From: Cricetomys ansorgei
Lineage: Eukaryota > Chordata > Mammalia > Rodentia > Nesomyidae
Assembly: GCA_026225945.1 (NCBI GenBank)
Contig: JAMJFZ010000199.1
Coordinates: 71,864,001-71,928,000, forward strand
Reading direction: 5' to 3'
Length of the DNA: 64,000 bases
Part shown: piece by piece, positions 49,500 to 60,094 of the stretch
Position numbering within the stretch: the stretch's first letter is position 1
Layout of the letters: each line of letters begins with the position of its first letter
Position numbers and translations under genes: made by a program
Notes under the pieces: generated by a model
What the model was told of the DNA's origin: nothing
The model's input: the letters and a program-made list of their open reading frames with translations, nothing else
Database searches by the model: none

Positions 49500-49960
49500 A
49501 GCACTTTCCTGCGACCCAGCACTTGGGAGATAGAGGTAGGAAGGTCAGGAGTTCAAGGCCCAGTGTTGGTTGGATAGTGAGTGAGGACCAGCTTGGACTG
49601 CATGAGATTCTGTCTCAAAAACAAGCAAGCAAACAAACAAACAATAAATTTGGAGTAGCAAGACCTTCCCCTACGTTGGTCCAGACTTCTGAAAAATCCT
49701 CACGAGGAGTTTCTTTGACACCGGGAGCCCTGCAAAGACACTGACTCCGTTTCATTCAGCGAGAAAGTAAGGTAGGATCACAAATAAGGAGACAAAGGCA
49801 GGGCTGGTGAGATGGCTCAGTAGCCCGAAGGTGCTTGCTGCCAAGCTTGGCGACACGAGTTTGACCCCTGGAGGTGGAAGGGGAGGAACGACTCCCACGA
49901 GTTGTCTCTGACCTCCACGTACATGCTATGACATATACATACACGCATAAATAATCACCA
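49500..49960 (+). mobile_element. B1-like and B2 SINEs
   Basis: 49,505-49,640 (CCCAGCACTTGGGAGATAG, GATTCTGTCTCAAAAAC) is B1-like. 49,800-49,958 (GGGCTGGTGAGATGGCTCAG, CTTGGCGACACGAGTTTGAC) is B2. About 160 nt of unassigned DNA lies between them. Confidence 0.75.
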
Positions 49961-50310
49961 TGACCAGAACTGTCCTGGGAGGAGAAGTGTTCACTTGGCT
50001 TACAGGCTACAGTCCATCGCTGGGGATGCCAAGGCAGGAACCCGGGGACAGGAACTGAAGCAGAGGACATGGAGGAACGCTGCCTACTGCCTTACTTCTC
50101 ATGGCTTTCTCAGCCTACTTTCTTGATCAACCCAGGACCCCTGCCCAGAGGTGGCACCTCCCAAATGGGCTGGACCCTCCCACATTAGCCATGAATCAAG
50201 TGGCTCACAGACTTGCCTATGTGCCAATCTGATGGAGGCATTTTCTCAATTGATGTTGCCTCTTCCCAGATGACCCTGGCTTATGTCAAATCGACAGAAA
50301 TCTAACCAGG
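49955..50310 (-). mobile_element. URR1-type rodent DNA element
   Basis: ATCACCATGACCAGAACTGTC, CAGACTTGCCTATGTGCCAA, TGGAGGCATTTTCTCAATTG and TGTCAAATCGACAGAAATCT correspond to the reverse arrangement of the 15.5-kb element. Confidence 0.6.
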
Positions 50311-52844
50311 GCAAGAGATTACGGAATGTACACCCCAGGTACTCCCGCCACGCTCAGAACTGTGGGACCAATGACAGGGGCTGTGGCTCCATCTCACTGG
50401 GTTCCTTTTCATAGAGGACAGATCCCACCATCCAGTTCAAACAGGGAGGGGCTCCATAGTGACTGGGAAGTGGGAAAGGGTATGGGGGGCCTAACTCAAG
50501 CTGAGCAGCCTTACCCCACTCAGGATGCTGGCTGCTCTGTTGCTGGGGACCCAGCGGTGCAGGTTCTTGGAATAGTGTAGGGCCTTGGTGCTGATGACCT
50601 TGAGGGGAGAGTCTCTGTCTGGCACAGTTCTGGGCATAGGTCCTGGTGATGTCTGTCATTCTCTCCAGACCTGTCACACAGGGGAGCAGTCTTGAGCCTC
50701 AGGTCTCTGGGAAAGAACAAGTGTTCTGGAAGGTGATGAGGAGGAGGAGGAAGGCACTGAGGCCAAAGGCCTGAGGTCACAGTGTGGAAGTGGTGGCCAG
50801 CCGGCAGAACTTTGCAGGTGCCCTGGGAGTGAGCCTTCCTGGAGCCTGGTGGGCTCTGGCTCCTTTGTGTGCCTGCAGGGGGTGGTGACTTTCCAGGCCT
50901 CAGTGCCTGGCCCAGGGTTGGTCCACCCCTGATTTGAGTGCACCCACAGGAGCCAAGAGAAACCTCTGCCTGAGTCTGCTTACAGGGCTCTCCTGACAAA
51001 TGAGAAAGGATAACAGGCAGGAAGGATGGCAGGGCACATGGGCCAGTGGGCAGCAGAATCATGAAACCACAGGCATACCTGTCCTGACCCAAACAAGCTC
51101 TGGATGTGGGTGTGGCAGTCATTAGCTCCCTTGAGGACTGCAGGACACTCTGGGTCCCTCACATCTGTGCCCCCGCTTCACAAACTAGAGGATGGGTGGG
51201 TGCTGGGGCTTAGTAAAGACCCCAGCCCGGAAGTAATCTTTGCTTTATCATTGCAGCAAGACAGCCTCGGCCTTCTGTACAGGTACTGACATCACTGGGA
51301 GGGGATGGGAAGGAGCCCAGACCCTGGCCTCAGGGGCTGCTTGGCCTCTGCCATGTGCTGTTCTCTGCAGGCATCCAGTGCAGCTGCTCGGTCAGCGGAG
51401 CAGTGTAGTCTACTTCCTCTCTGGAAAGGGGTCAGTTTATCTCAGAACTAGTCTATGTTTTCTTTCCATTCTCCATGATGTCAGTGTCAAAGGTCAGCTG
51501 TCACCTCAAAGGCGATAAGACAGTTTATTCTGGAACCAAATACGAGTGACCATAGTCCAGGAGCACAGCTTCAACAGCCCAAATATCATGTCCAACGTGG
51601 TAACAGGGTCATAGATTTTTGTATAGTAACAGAAGAAGAAAACCATAAATCAAGACTCTCCAAGTCCGTTGGTAGACACATGAGGCAGTTAAGCAAAGCC
51701 GGGAAAATCTCAGGTTTGGGCCTCAGACAGCAGCTGACGACATGTTTAGCCTCATGGTTAATCTGTTTGTACAATCCAAAGGATTTTTCTAATATTCACA
51801 AAGATGTCAGGTCACATACAGAGGTCAGTAATAAATAGCTATTCAGGGGCCAAAAAAAGCCCAAGGAAGTTTGTAATTAACCCCCCGGACCCGCAGCGCT
51901 CCAATCTCCACACTCGCTGAGGTTCCGATTAGCCTGAGGTCAAGCAGGTGTGTTGTGTTTCCAGGGATTTTTGTCCACAGGGAGATAAGGGACTGATTTG
52001 GCCAGTGGCAGAAGGATCCCAGAGCTGGGAAGGATCACAAGCTCCAAGAAGTATATCTTGGAGATGAAAGAGACCCGGGGTTCTGCAGGAACACCAGCAG
52101 CTGTGGGGAGACGGGAGCTCAGAGCACCCAAGTCCCCAGAGCTGAGCAGCCTGGCCGAGCCCCCCTTCAGACTCTGGGGCTACAGGCCTTGAGAGCATCA
52201 GGGTGGGTTGGATGAGCTGACCTCCACCGGCTTTCTCACCTGGTCATCCCGCTGCCCAGTGAGGATAGCTCTTCACTAGAGGAAGGAGAAAGCAGCCGCC
52301 TAGATGATGGGGAGGCCACAGGCAGCGAGAGCAGAAGGTGCAAACAAGCGCCATGTGGCTTCTGTCTCCAACCTTCCTTCAAAACTGTTGGGAAACAGGG
52401 CTGCTCACAGCAGCAGGTCAGATAGCCCTCGGTCAAGGGGACCTGCTGCTGTCATGGTCCACAGCCCCAACCAGTACCCTCAAAGCACCCTCGGGGGTCA
52501 GGTTCAGAAAGGCTCAGCATTGTTTGTGCTGGGTGTCCAAGTGTCCATTGGCACACCATCAGACTAGGCAGTCATATTCCAAAGTGGCCTCTTAGCTGCA
52601 CTAGCCAGCAGGGGGTAGAAACACCGCAGGCGGTACCGCAGGCTGTGGAGGAGTGAGGAGGAGGGACCACCATACAGGCACTGGTTTAATGACCTGGTGG
52701 CGCAGCCTGGACAGCTGGGCTGGAGTGAGTGGTAATGAGAAGCCAGCTCTGCCTCTACTAGTCTTGAAAACATCACAGAACAAGAGAAGAGCAACATTCT
52801 GATGCAACATTGTACACTACAATTGTTTACCCTCAATTTAGGGG
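50311..52844. other. Intergenic, no gene recognised
   Basis: A 200-codon minus-strand open frame (50,520-51,122) is proline- and serine-rich without a domain or splice support. The rest is unassigned. Confidence 0.5.
52605..52617 (+). promoter_or_regulatory. CTCF-like site
   Basis: CCAGCAGGGGGTA matches the CTCF core at all but the last positions. It lies between the convergent genes. Confidence 0.3.
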
Positions 52845-53320
52845 AGGAGAAAGGAAAGATAGAAATCTTCACCGATTTTTTACAAGCCGCCTTAATACAG
52901 AAAGAGAGAAAGGTAGAAATCTTCACAACCTCTTTTTAGGCTGTCCCAAGCTTGAATCTCTCCAACCTTTGTTCTCACACTAACTAACGACAGCAACCCA
53001 GCCAGTGAACCACCAACCAATACCCCCCCGACTTTAGGAGCTTCAGACCTTTATGCCCTAAGCCTAAATTCCATAAACCCATGCAGCGCACAATCCCAAA
53101 GACAAGCTACAGGTGCCAGAATGACTGCACCTAACCAAATTATAGCCACCTGCATCAAGCATGCCAAATCCAACTCATAAACAACTATACCACAGCTGGG
53201 GTGGGAACACGAACCTCTAGTGACTAGTCAGTTCAACCAAAAAGCTTTTCTTAACATGAAAATTCCCCAAGTGTTCCTCTACACAACATGTATGCTTCTA
53301 GAAACCCAAGAGTCAACACA
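52845..53320 (+). mobile_element. Second copy of the 33.5-kb dispersed repeat
   Basis: It shares the paired AGAAATCTTCAC motif and the TTTTAGGCTGTCC motif with 33,520-33,620, and then diverges. It runs into the 53.3-kb minisatellite. Confidence 0.4.
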
Positions 53321-53321
53321 G

Positions 53322-53586
53322 AATGGCAACCAGCACCCCCAGGACCTAACCAACACCTTCAGAACCTAATCAGCACCGTTGGGACCTAACCAGCAATCTC
53401 AGGATCTAACCAGAACTCTCAGGACCTAACCAGCACCCTTGGGACCTAACCAGAACCCTCAGGACGTAATCGGCACCATTGGGACTCAACCAGCACCGTT
53501 GGGATCTAAGCAGCACCTCGGGACTTAACTAGCACCCTTGCGACCTAACCAGCACCCTTGAGACCTAAGCAGCATCTTTGAGTCTG
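53322..53586. repeat. Minisatellite of about 21-bp units
   Basis: About 12 diverged units of the form GGACCTAACCAGCACCCTT, with variants such as CTAATCAGCACCGTT and CTAAGCAGCATCTTT. Units vary by 1-3 nt in length. No gene overlaps it. Confidence 0.85.
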
Positions 53587-53779
53587 GCAATTGGGGAAGT
53601 TCTGCTACCTGGAGTCTTTCCAATTATTTTCCTACTTGAGTCCAACAGAAAGTGTGGGAACCTCGGCCCTCTGACTCTCCCTATCAGTTTGACCTTATCC
53701 TGCCCAGCCTGACACTGCTTCTCTGACTCATCTGTCCCATGGATGATTCCTGTGAGTAGCAGTCAAAATAACTGGGTTT

Positions 53780-53905
53780 TACTGGTTGGGCATGGTAGTA
53801 AAGGCTTGTGATCCTACAGGCTGAGGCAGAAGTATTGCAAGTTCAAGGCCAACATGGGCTACAAAGTGAGATCTTATTGGGAAAACAAATAACTAAGAAA
53901 AGAAA
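53780..53905 (+). mobile_element. B1-like SINE
   Basis: GGTTGGGCATGGTAGTAAAGG, GTTCAAGGCCAACATGGGC, GATCTTATTGGGAAAACAAA. Confidence 0.55.
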
Positions 53906-56028
53906 AAGTAAACAATCAGGCTTCAAATGGAAGTAGAAGAAAGACCATTGTGGGTCCATAGCTGGGTTTATGAAGGAGGGAGGCCCCCAAGCTGGCACTC
54001 TTGTAGCCAAGAAGAGCCAGGATACTAGGAAGCTCCAGGGAGCCTCTAGCTCAACAGCCAGCCTACCCTGTCCAGAGTTGCCATGCTAGGCACCCTGGCA
54101 GTTCACTGATGTTGATGGTGTCTGTTGGGTGTTCTGAGCTCTGTGGCTGCACCTGCAGGCCATGCGGTGTCTGTGGCAAACTGTGGTGCTGCAGGCCGTT
54201 GTCTGGAGAGGCCAGGCTGCAGTCTTAGGGTACCATCAGGCTCACAGCTCCCCCATGGACTCCTCCTCCTGAGCCCTGAGCATCTTGGACCTGAAGCTGA
54301 CATCCACACTGTGGGCTAAGGCTACATGCTCACCCTGCCTTGGGGGCCATGCAACCTATGTTCCTGAGTACTGAATATCTGCCTGGATGGCTCATAAAAG
54401 AGCCCTTCCCCATGGAATGGCTTTGCCTCACCTTCTAAAGAAACCAACTCCACCAGCATGCTCTCACCTTGCTCTGCACACTAGGGCTGACCATACAGAC
54501 CCTTTCACGATGTGTGTGGTCAGACCAGATCTCCAGCCTCCTGCTTTCCTCCCATGGACAGTCCCCAACCCCCCTGTGCCAATCATATGTGTTCTGCTGT
54601 TTCTTGGGTCCTTGTCTTCTACCTGAGTTTATGTACCTTAAGACAACCCTTTCCCAACCCGGTTGAGCCCTGGCAGACCACAGAAGGTGCCAGGAGGCTT
54701 CTTGAGTTCTTATGCTGCATGCCCTGGGACCTGGAGGGACAGCTGAGTCCCAAAGCACCCAGGACCAGCACAGGGTCCCTCTTCCAATCTAACAGACCCT
54801 ACTGATTGTGACTCCACCCTGAGCTGTGGTTCCTAATTCCAAGTGAAGACATTAGTGACTAGAGTGAGCTGTGTTCCCAACCCAGCCCTGAAGGGATGAG
54901 GCCAAGCACTGAGCACCCTGAGGACAGTTGGCTTTATCAAGTTCATGTTCAGTGGAACAAACTGGTTAGGTAGGCCCCTCAGGTCCTCACTCTGCCGGGA
55001 TTGAACGCCCCTGGGGCTCAGGTGTGTGAAAGGGAAGCTTGATCGTGACCTTCCAGTTCACAGCCTTCATTCAAGGTGTCCAGATCTTATCAGGTCTCTC
55101 CGGCCTCCTCCCTCCTTCCTCTTACAACCACCCAAGTTGAAGCTGGCAATTAATAACGAAAGAGTCAGGTGCAGACTCTCACAGAGATTCAATCCAAACA
55201 ACATGTTTCCCATAAGAACTCTGTGAAGCAGTTTGAAGGGACGTGAGAAAAAAAAATCTGGCTTCTGTCTGGAAGGCTGGGAGCTAGAAGCAGTGCTTAT
55301 TGAGAAGAATAAAGGCTAATATTCAGTTGAGGGTTTCATTTTCCATTTTGAAATAATCTTAGATTTATATAAAAAAAAGTTGTAAAAAAGCTGGGTGCAG
55401 AGTCCCACGCCCATAACCCCAGGATTTGGGTGGAAGCAGGAGATCAGAAGTTCAAGACCAGTCTTGGCTACATGAGACCTTATCTCTAAAAATGAAACAA
55501 AGGTTGAAAAAAAAGTATAAGAATCATTTGGTACTTTTTTTTTTCGAGACAGGGCTTCTCTGGGTAGCCCTGGCTGTGGTCTTGAACTCAAGAGATCCAC
55601 CTGCCTCTGCCTCCCAAGTGCTGGGATTTAGGCCTGAGCCACCATCACCTGGTTTATTCTATACTTTTTATGCTGGTTTTCCAAACACGGACATTTCACA
55701 TAACTATAGCAATTATCAAAGTCACAAAACTTGGCGTAACCCTATCTTCTACCCATAGAACCTGCTCGGCTTCTCCCACGGCCCCTACACCCCCTTCCCA
55801 ACCTGTTCTAGGTCTTACCTCACCTGCTTGTCCAGACTGTGTCTCCTGAGCCTGGAGCAGGACCCTGGACTCCATTTTTCTCATGACCTCCACCCCTGAG
55901 GAACCAAAGCCCTTGTCTCTGGATCTGCTCTCTGGATGCCACCCCGTTCTCCCACCACCGCTCTGTCCAGGGCCACCGTAGCCTCTCTTCCTCATGTCAC
56001 ACCTCTTCTCTCCCGTGAGAACCTTGGC
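53906..56028. other. Intergenic with SINEs near 55.4-55.6 kb
   Basis: No Ly6-type cysteine pattern or other gene found. Confidence 0.45.
55540..55655 (-). mobile_element. B1 SINE
   Basis: TTTTTTCGAGACAGGGCTTC, GTAGCCCTGGCTGTGGTC, CTGCCTCCCAAGTGCTGGG. It lacks a middle piece. A plus-strand B1/B4-like element lies just before it at 55,385-55,510. Confidence 0.78.
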
Positions 56029-56550
56029 TGGGGATTATGATATATGGTATATAATATATATGCTATTCTTTGGATTTAATCTGTTTGGGGTTCACTGATC
56101 CTGGAACACACATGCTTCTGCTTTATGCCTTCCTTCCTGTGTGGAGGGATCCCTCTCAGAGTCTTCCACGCTGCATGAGCCCTCCACCACTGAACTAAAC
56201 CTCCCACCAGCCATCACTTCTTCAAACCTTTCTACTGCGCTCCTTCTCCACTGCCGCTGGGACACCTGCTACACGCACAACAGACGTTCTGGTGTTGCCT
56301 GCTCATGTCTTCTCTGTCTCTGCTGTGTGTGTTCAAGTCAGCTGTTACCTCCGACCTGATTTGGGCCCCCTTTTTTCTTTACTTTGGCAGTGATGTCTTT
56401 ATATTGTACCTTTCCATCCAGCCACTCTTTGATGTCCTACTCCCTTGCTGAACTTTATACTTTCCTATTCACGCCAAACGTTTGAAGTATAATCACATCG
56501 AAGCTGCTGTGTTGTCTCGGCACCCCATTTTCCGTGTCATCCCAGCACTG
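56029..56550 (-). mobile_element. Ancient L1M-type fragment, reverse orientation
   Basis: TTTGGATTTAATCTGTTTGGGG, then GCTTCTGC and CCACTGCCGCTGGGACACCT, resembles the reverse complement of an L1M 3' UTR. It is strongly diverged. Confidence 0.45.
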
Positions 56551-56554
56551 GCAC

Positions 56555-56726
56555 ATGTATCAGTTATTTTCTGTTGCTGTGATAAAACCACCATGAGCAA
56601 AAGCGACTTACAGAAGGGAGAGTTTATTCAGGCTTATGATTCCAAAGGGAAAGTCCAGGATCGCAAGGGGCTGGATCAGGGAGCTGAGTGGTCACACAAT
56701 CAACAGAAAACAGAAAGAGACAGAAA

Positions 56727-56762
<36 letters not shown>

Positions 56763-56905
56763 AGGGAGAGGGAGAGAGAGAGAGAGAATGAGAAGTGGGA
56801 GTAAGCTACGAACCCCTTGGTGACATATTTCCATCTCAAACATCGCCACCAACCTAGGCCCAAGTGCCCAGTACCTGAGCCTACAGGGGACATTTCTCAC
56901 TCAGA
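56555..56905 (-). mobile_element. Rodent repeat of URR1/MaLR type with GA tract
   Basis: It begins TATCAGTTATTTTCTGTTGC...GATAAAACCACCATGAGCAAA...GAGAGTTTATTCAGGC. An internal (GA)n/(GGGAGA)n tract lies at about 56,727-56,788. Confidence 0.5.
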
Positions 56906-58157
56906 CCACCTCAGCTTCTATCGAGCACCCTTGCTCTCGCTATTCAGAATCCATGACCTTTGGTGCAAGAACTGATTTTCGCTCTGAGCTGCAAAGCTGA
57001 ATCCTCTTTGACTCTGATAGAGCAGGCTGACCATCTTTGCTTCTGCAGCAGCAGCTGGGGGAAGGGGTGTCTACACTTCAGGTGCAGTCCACTGCTATGC
57101 ATAATGGCTCTGGGCAGCTCAATTTTTCAAGCCTCTGGACCCACTGGTTGCCTGAAGCCTGGTGATGGGATCGCTTCTCAAAGACCCATCCCTTGAGTGC
57201 GCCTGACATTTTGCTGTTATCTGAAATCTCTTCTTTTGGCTGGACACTTGGAGCTCCAGATAGCACACAAAGGACACTTTCCACCCATGTGGTCACATCA
57301 AGGTCACTGGACAAATCAAAAGGGGAGAAGGCCCAGGGCTGACCCCAGCCTGGGTGGGCAGACAACAACCCATCCTCTTGGAGGGGTGAGCTCTCTTCTC
57401 TCAGAGCTTAGGCATTGGCTGCCTGGGCCAGGGAAATTCAGGATTATCTCACCTGAGCAGCCCTGCCCAGCACTCCAGGAGGTTATCTGATTTTCTTTTA
57501 GAGATATTTTAGGCACAGTATCCACAATTTAAAACATAACTTCTGCTCTTAAGTGGCTGTTGACTGTCTGGCAGCTCAGTACATGGTCAAGTGTGTCTGG
57601 CCCGAGAAAGGCCTTGTCACTCTGAAATACCTGCACCAGTGCAATGCTCAGTTGCATCTATACACAATTTTTATAGGAGAATTTGGCTCCAAGGAGCTCA
57701 CCCTACCACAGCAAGACGATTCCCCGCAGTACCCTGCTCCCTTAGCACAGGGTAGCTGGATGTACCAGGCCTGGAGACCCAAAGTTTCCCAAGGCTCTAT
57801 CATCCGAGGATCCCTACCCTGGGTCACTGAGCAGTAGATATGACTCTACTGTTTGGCCAGTGTGGGGCTAAAACTCAGTGTGAAAACTCATAACTGCAGA
57901 GAAGGTCTTATTTTAGTTGGGGACCCTGGGAGCAGAGATGCCAGAGCCAGAGTTACACAGACCTACTGAGAAGCTGTATCAGTCGCTGGGCCAAGGTGTC
58001 AGCTAAGAAGAGGCTGCAGGACCCCGGGTGGAGGTTACAGTGTCCACCCTGCCATCTCAGCGGAATGGAGTGAGGGAGCATGAAGAGCTTCCGCGGGGAG
58101 GCAGGTGTGTGTGGACAGAGTGGGCAGGTGTAAGGTCCTGGGAACAGGCTCACTTGC
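56906..58157. other. Intergenic, no gene recognised
   Basis: A 94-codon plus-strand open frame at 57,553-57,837 has no recognisable domain. No repeat family is evident. Confidence 0.5.
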
Positions 58158-58850
58158 TGTCAAGATCTGAATCTGAAGCATCCCCTTTGGGGTCTGTTGT
58201 GGAAATTTATTTTTTAGTTATGTAGAAGATAATTGTTTTGTGCACTGCTGGGTGAGGGGCTGCCTAAGTCTTTGCGTTTTGTATTGTCTGCAGGTGTTGT
58301 TGGCTTCATGTGGGGGACGTTTGATTGCACACAATCTTCGTGTGCTATCAGTAGAACACCTGAGGAGTTGGATCAATAAAAACACCTGAGCTCAGACGCT
58401 CAGGGTTCCACTGTCCTGTATGGCACCTACCAGGATAGTGGTTCCCTCTGCTGAGGTCTGACAGAGTTTGCAGATGGGAAAGCGCCTCCTTGTCTGTTTG
58501 CTGTGCTTCCACAGTAGGTGTACAACTACAGGGGTCAGGTTTCAAACCTTGTTTCCCAGCTGGTGGCACTATTTGTGGAGGCTGTGGAACCTCTAGGAAA
58601 GGGGGTTCTAGTTGGCAGAAGTAGGTGGTAGGAGTGGGCCCTGGAAGGTTACGCCTGGACCCTGGTTCCAGGGCCACTCTCAGCTTTCTAGTACAACATG
58701 ATGTGATGTCAACAGCCTCATTATACACTCACCGAAAGGAGACGGGCTCCCTCATGCCTTCCCTATCACGATGGACTGAAAGGGTGAGCCAATAAATCTT
58801 CCTTAAGTTATCTCTGTCCAGCAATGTGGTCGTAACAAGGCTGGATTAAT
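58158..58850 (+). mobile_element. MaLR-type LTR (ORR1/MT group) split by copy D
   Basis: The two halves, 58158-58194 and 58531-58850, together read like a MaLR LTR: CTGAATCTGAAGCATCCCC at the start, then CCCAGCTGGTGGCACTATTT, GATGGACTGAAAGGGTGAGC, AATAAATCTTCCTTAAGTT and GGATTAATACA at the end. It is an ancient non-autonomous ERVL-related LTR. Confidence 0.7.
58195..58530 (+). mobile_element. Solo LTR, family X copy D, inserted in a MaLR LTR
   Basis: It starts TGTTGTGGAAATTTATT and ends CAACTACA. It is flanked by GGGGTC on both sides (58189-58194 and 58531-58536), a perfect 6-bp duplication. The sequence on each side is the interrupted MaLR-type LTR, so the order of insertion is clear. Confidence 0.85.
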
Positions 58851-59675
58851 ACATCTGTTCCACTCCGAGGGCCTCACTCACAGCAACCTCCTTGTTCTCC
58901 TGGACATTCTATTCATGTCCAATAGAGTCCACTCAGCCTGAGCAGAGTTAAGCTGCCAGTCAGTCTCCTAGCCCCTCCATGCTCCTTACCTGTGCCCTTA
59001 CCCAGGGACCCTTCCAAGGCTAGGTATCCGGTCATGTCCACCAGGCCTCACTTCCTGCAGTGAAACTTCAACCAAATGTGTTCTTAGATTACCCTGGTAT
59101 TCTCTCTTGTTCTTTTGGCTCTCCTGACTCTGTCCCCATCCCCGCCTCATACACAGGACCTGGGAACAAGGCCAGTGAACCCTTCTAGGACCCCAGATCT
59201 GAGCTTGGATTGTATGTTCACTCTATGCTGGGCCCCAGGCTTCAGAGACAGCACCATGTTCAGTGTGGCTGTTGCCTGATTAGATGGTTCCACGCAGATC
59301 TTGGCTGGTCCATCCACAGAAGCCTGTTTTGAGAGCTGGAAGAATGGGTCTCTAGGGAAATGGGCAAGTAAAGATGCAGGAGCCAGACTGCGGGGCAGTA
59401 AGAATTTACTATTTCTGAGGAATGAGACCCAGAGGTCCCAGTGCATGAACAGGGGACCCCACAGTGTTTCTCAACCTGGACCCCATTGGCAAGGTCAGCT
59501 GCAGTGGGGGATGGTGGAGCAGGGTCTCAGTGTGGCCACAACTGTGACTTCCCCAGGTCCATCCTGTCACTCAAGGAGCTTGGACAGTGTGCCTAGGGTC
59601 AAGAGCTTTCTTGAAGAAGCCAGTGGCCTGCATTGGAAATCTGCCATTCTCTGTCTCCATGAGGAACAGCAGGAT
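58851..59675. other. Downstream flank of Ly6l
   Basis: Unique-looking sequence between the nested LTR and the Ly6l poly(A) signal. No gene recognised. Confidence 0.5.
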
Positions 59676-59681
59676 TTTATT
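59676..59681 (-). terminator. Ly6l: Candidate Ly6l poly(A) signal
   Basis: AATAAA on the minus strand about 195 nt past the TGA is the first canonical hexamer downstream of the last exon, giving a 3'UTR of roughly 210 nt. Confidence 0.65.
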
Positions 59682-59873
59682 ACCACTTCCTGAGCCAAGA
59701 CGTCAGGTAGGGGCAGGATGCTGAGTCCTGAACAAAGGACATGGTGTCCTCCCTTCCACCTCAGGGACTGAGCATTGCCTGGCAAGTCCTGGAATGAATG
59801 GAGGTGGTAAAGCCATTGGAGGTTGAAGGCAAGAGGTGATAGAGGGGTGGAGGGGACCACAGGATAAGTGTCC

Positions 59874-60094
59874 TCACAACAGAATGCAGAAGAGGCCCAG
59901 GACCATTGACAGCAGGAGTCTCCCTGGCAGGGCCCTAGTGTCAGGTACTCTGTTGCAGAGATCCTCCCCACAGCATCCTCTGGTGATCTTGGCCAGAACG
60001 TCAGTGAATGGTGACCACTCAACCACAGAGTTGGAGCTGGAACATCTATTAGCACATCTCTTACTGTACCGAGATACAGATCTGCCCACTGTCT
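59874..60094 (-). CDS. Ly6l: Ly6l coding exon 3 (C-terminal LU half and GPI signal)
   Basis: The acceptor is CTTTTCTTGTGCAG. With the carried A the first codon is AAG, and the frame reads TVGRSVSRYSKRCANRC, then a W-S-P and GCCGEDLCNR, then the hydrophobic tail and TGA at 59876-59874. A longer open frame overlaps it in another phase (the frame reading QWADLY) but lacks every Ly6 landmark. Confidence 0.93.

Noticed and set aside
50520..51122. 200-codon minus-strand open frame
   Set aside because: Overlapping frames of similar quality exist nearby and no family feature is visible.
26941..59600. Search for additional Ly6 genes or pseudogenes between the two genes
   Set aside because: No further CC..DLCN-type exon or LxCxxC exon was seen on either strand.
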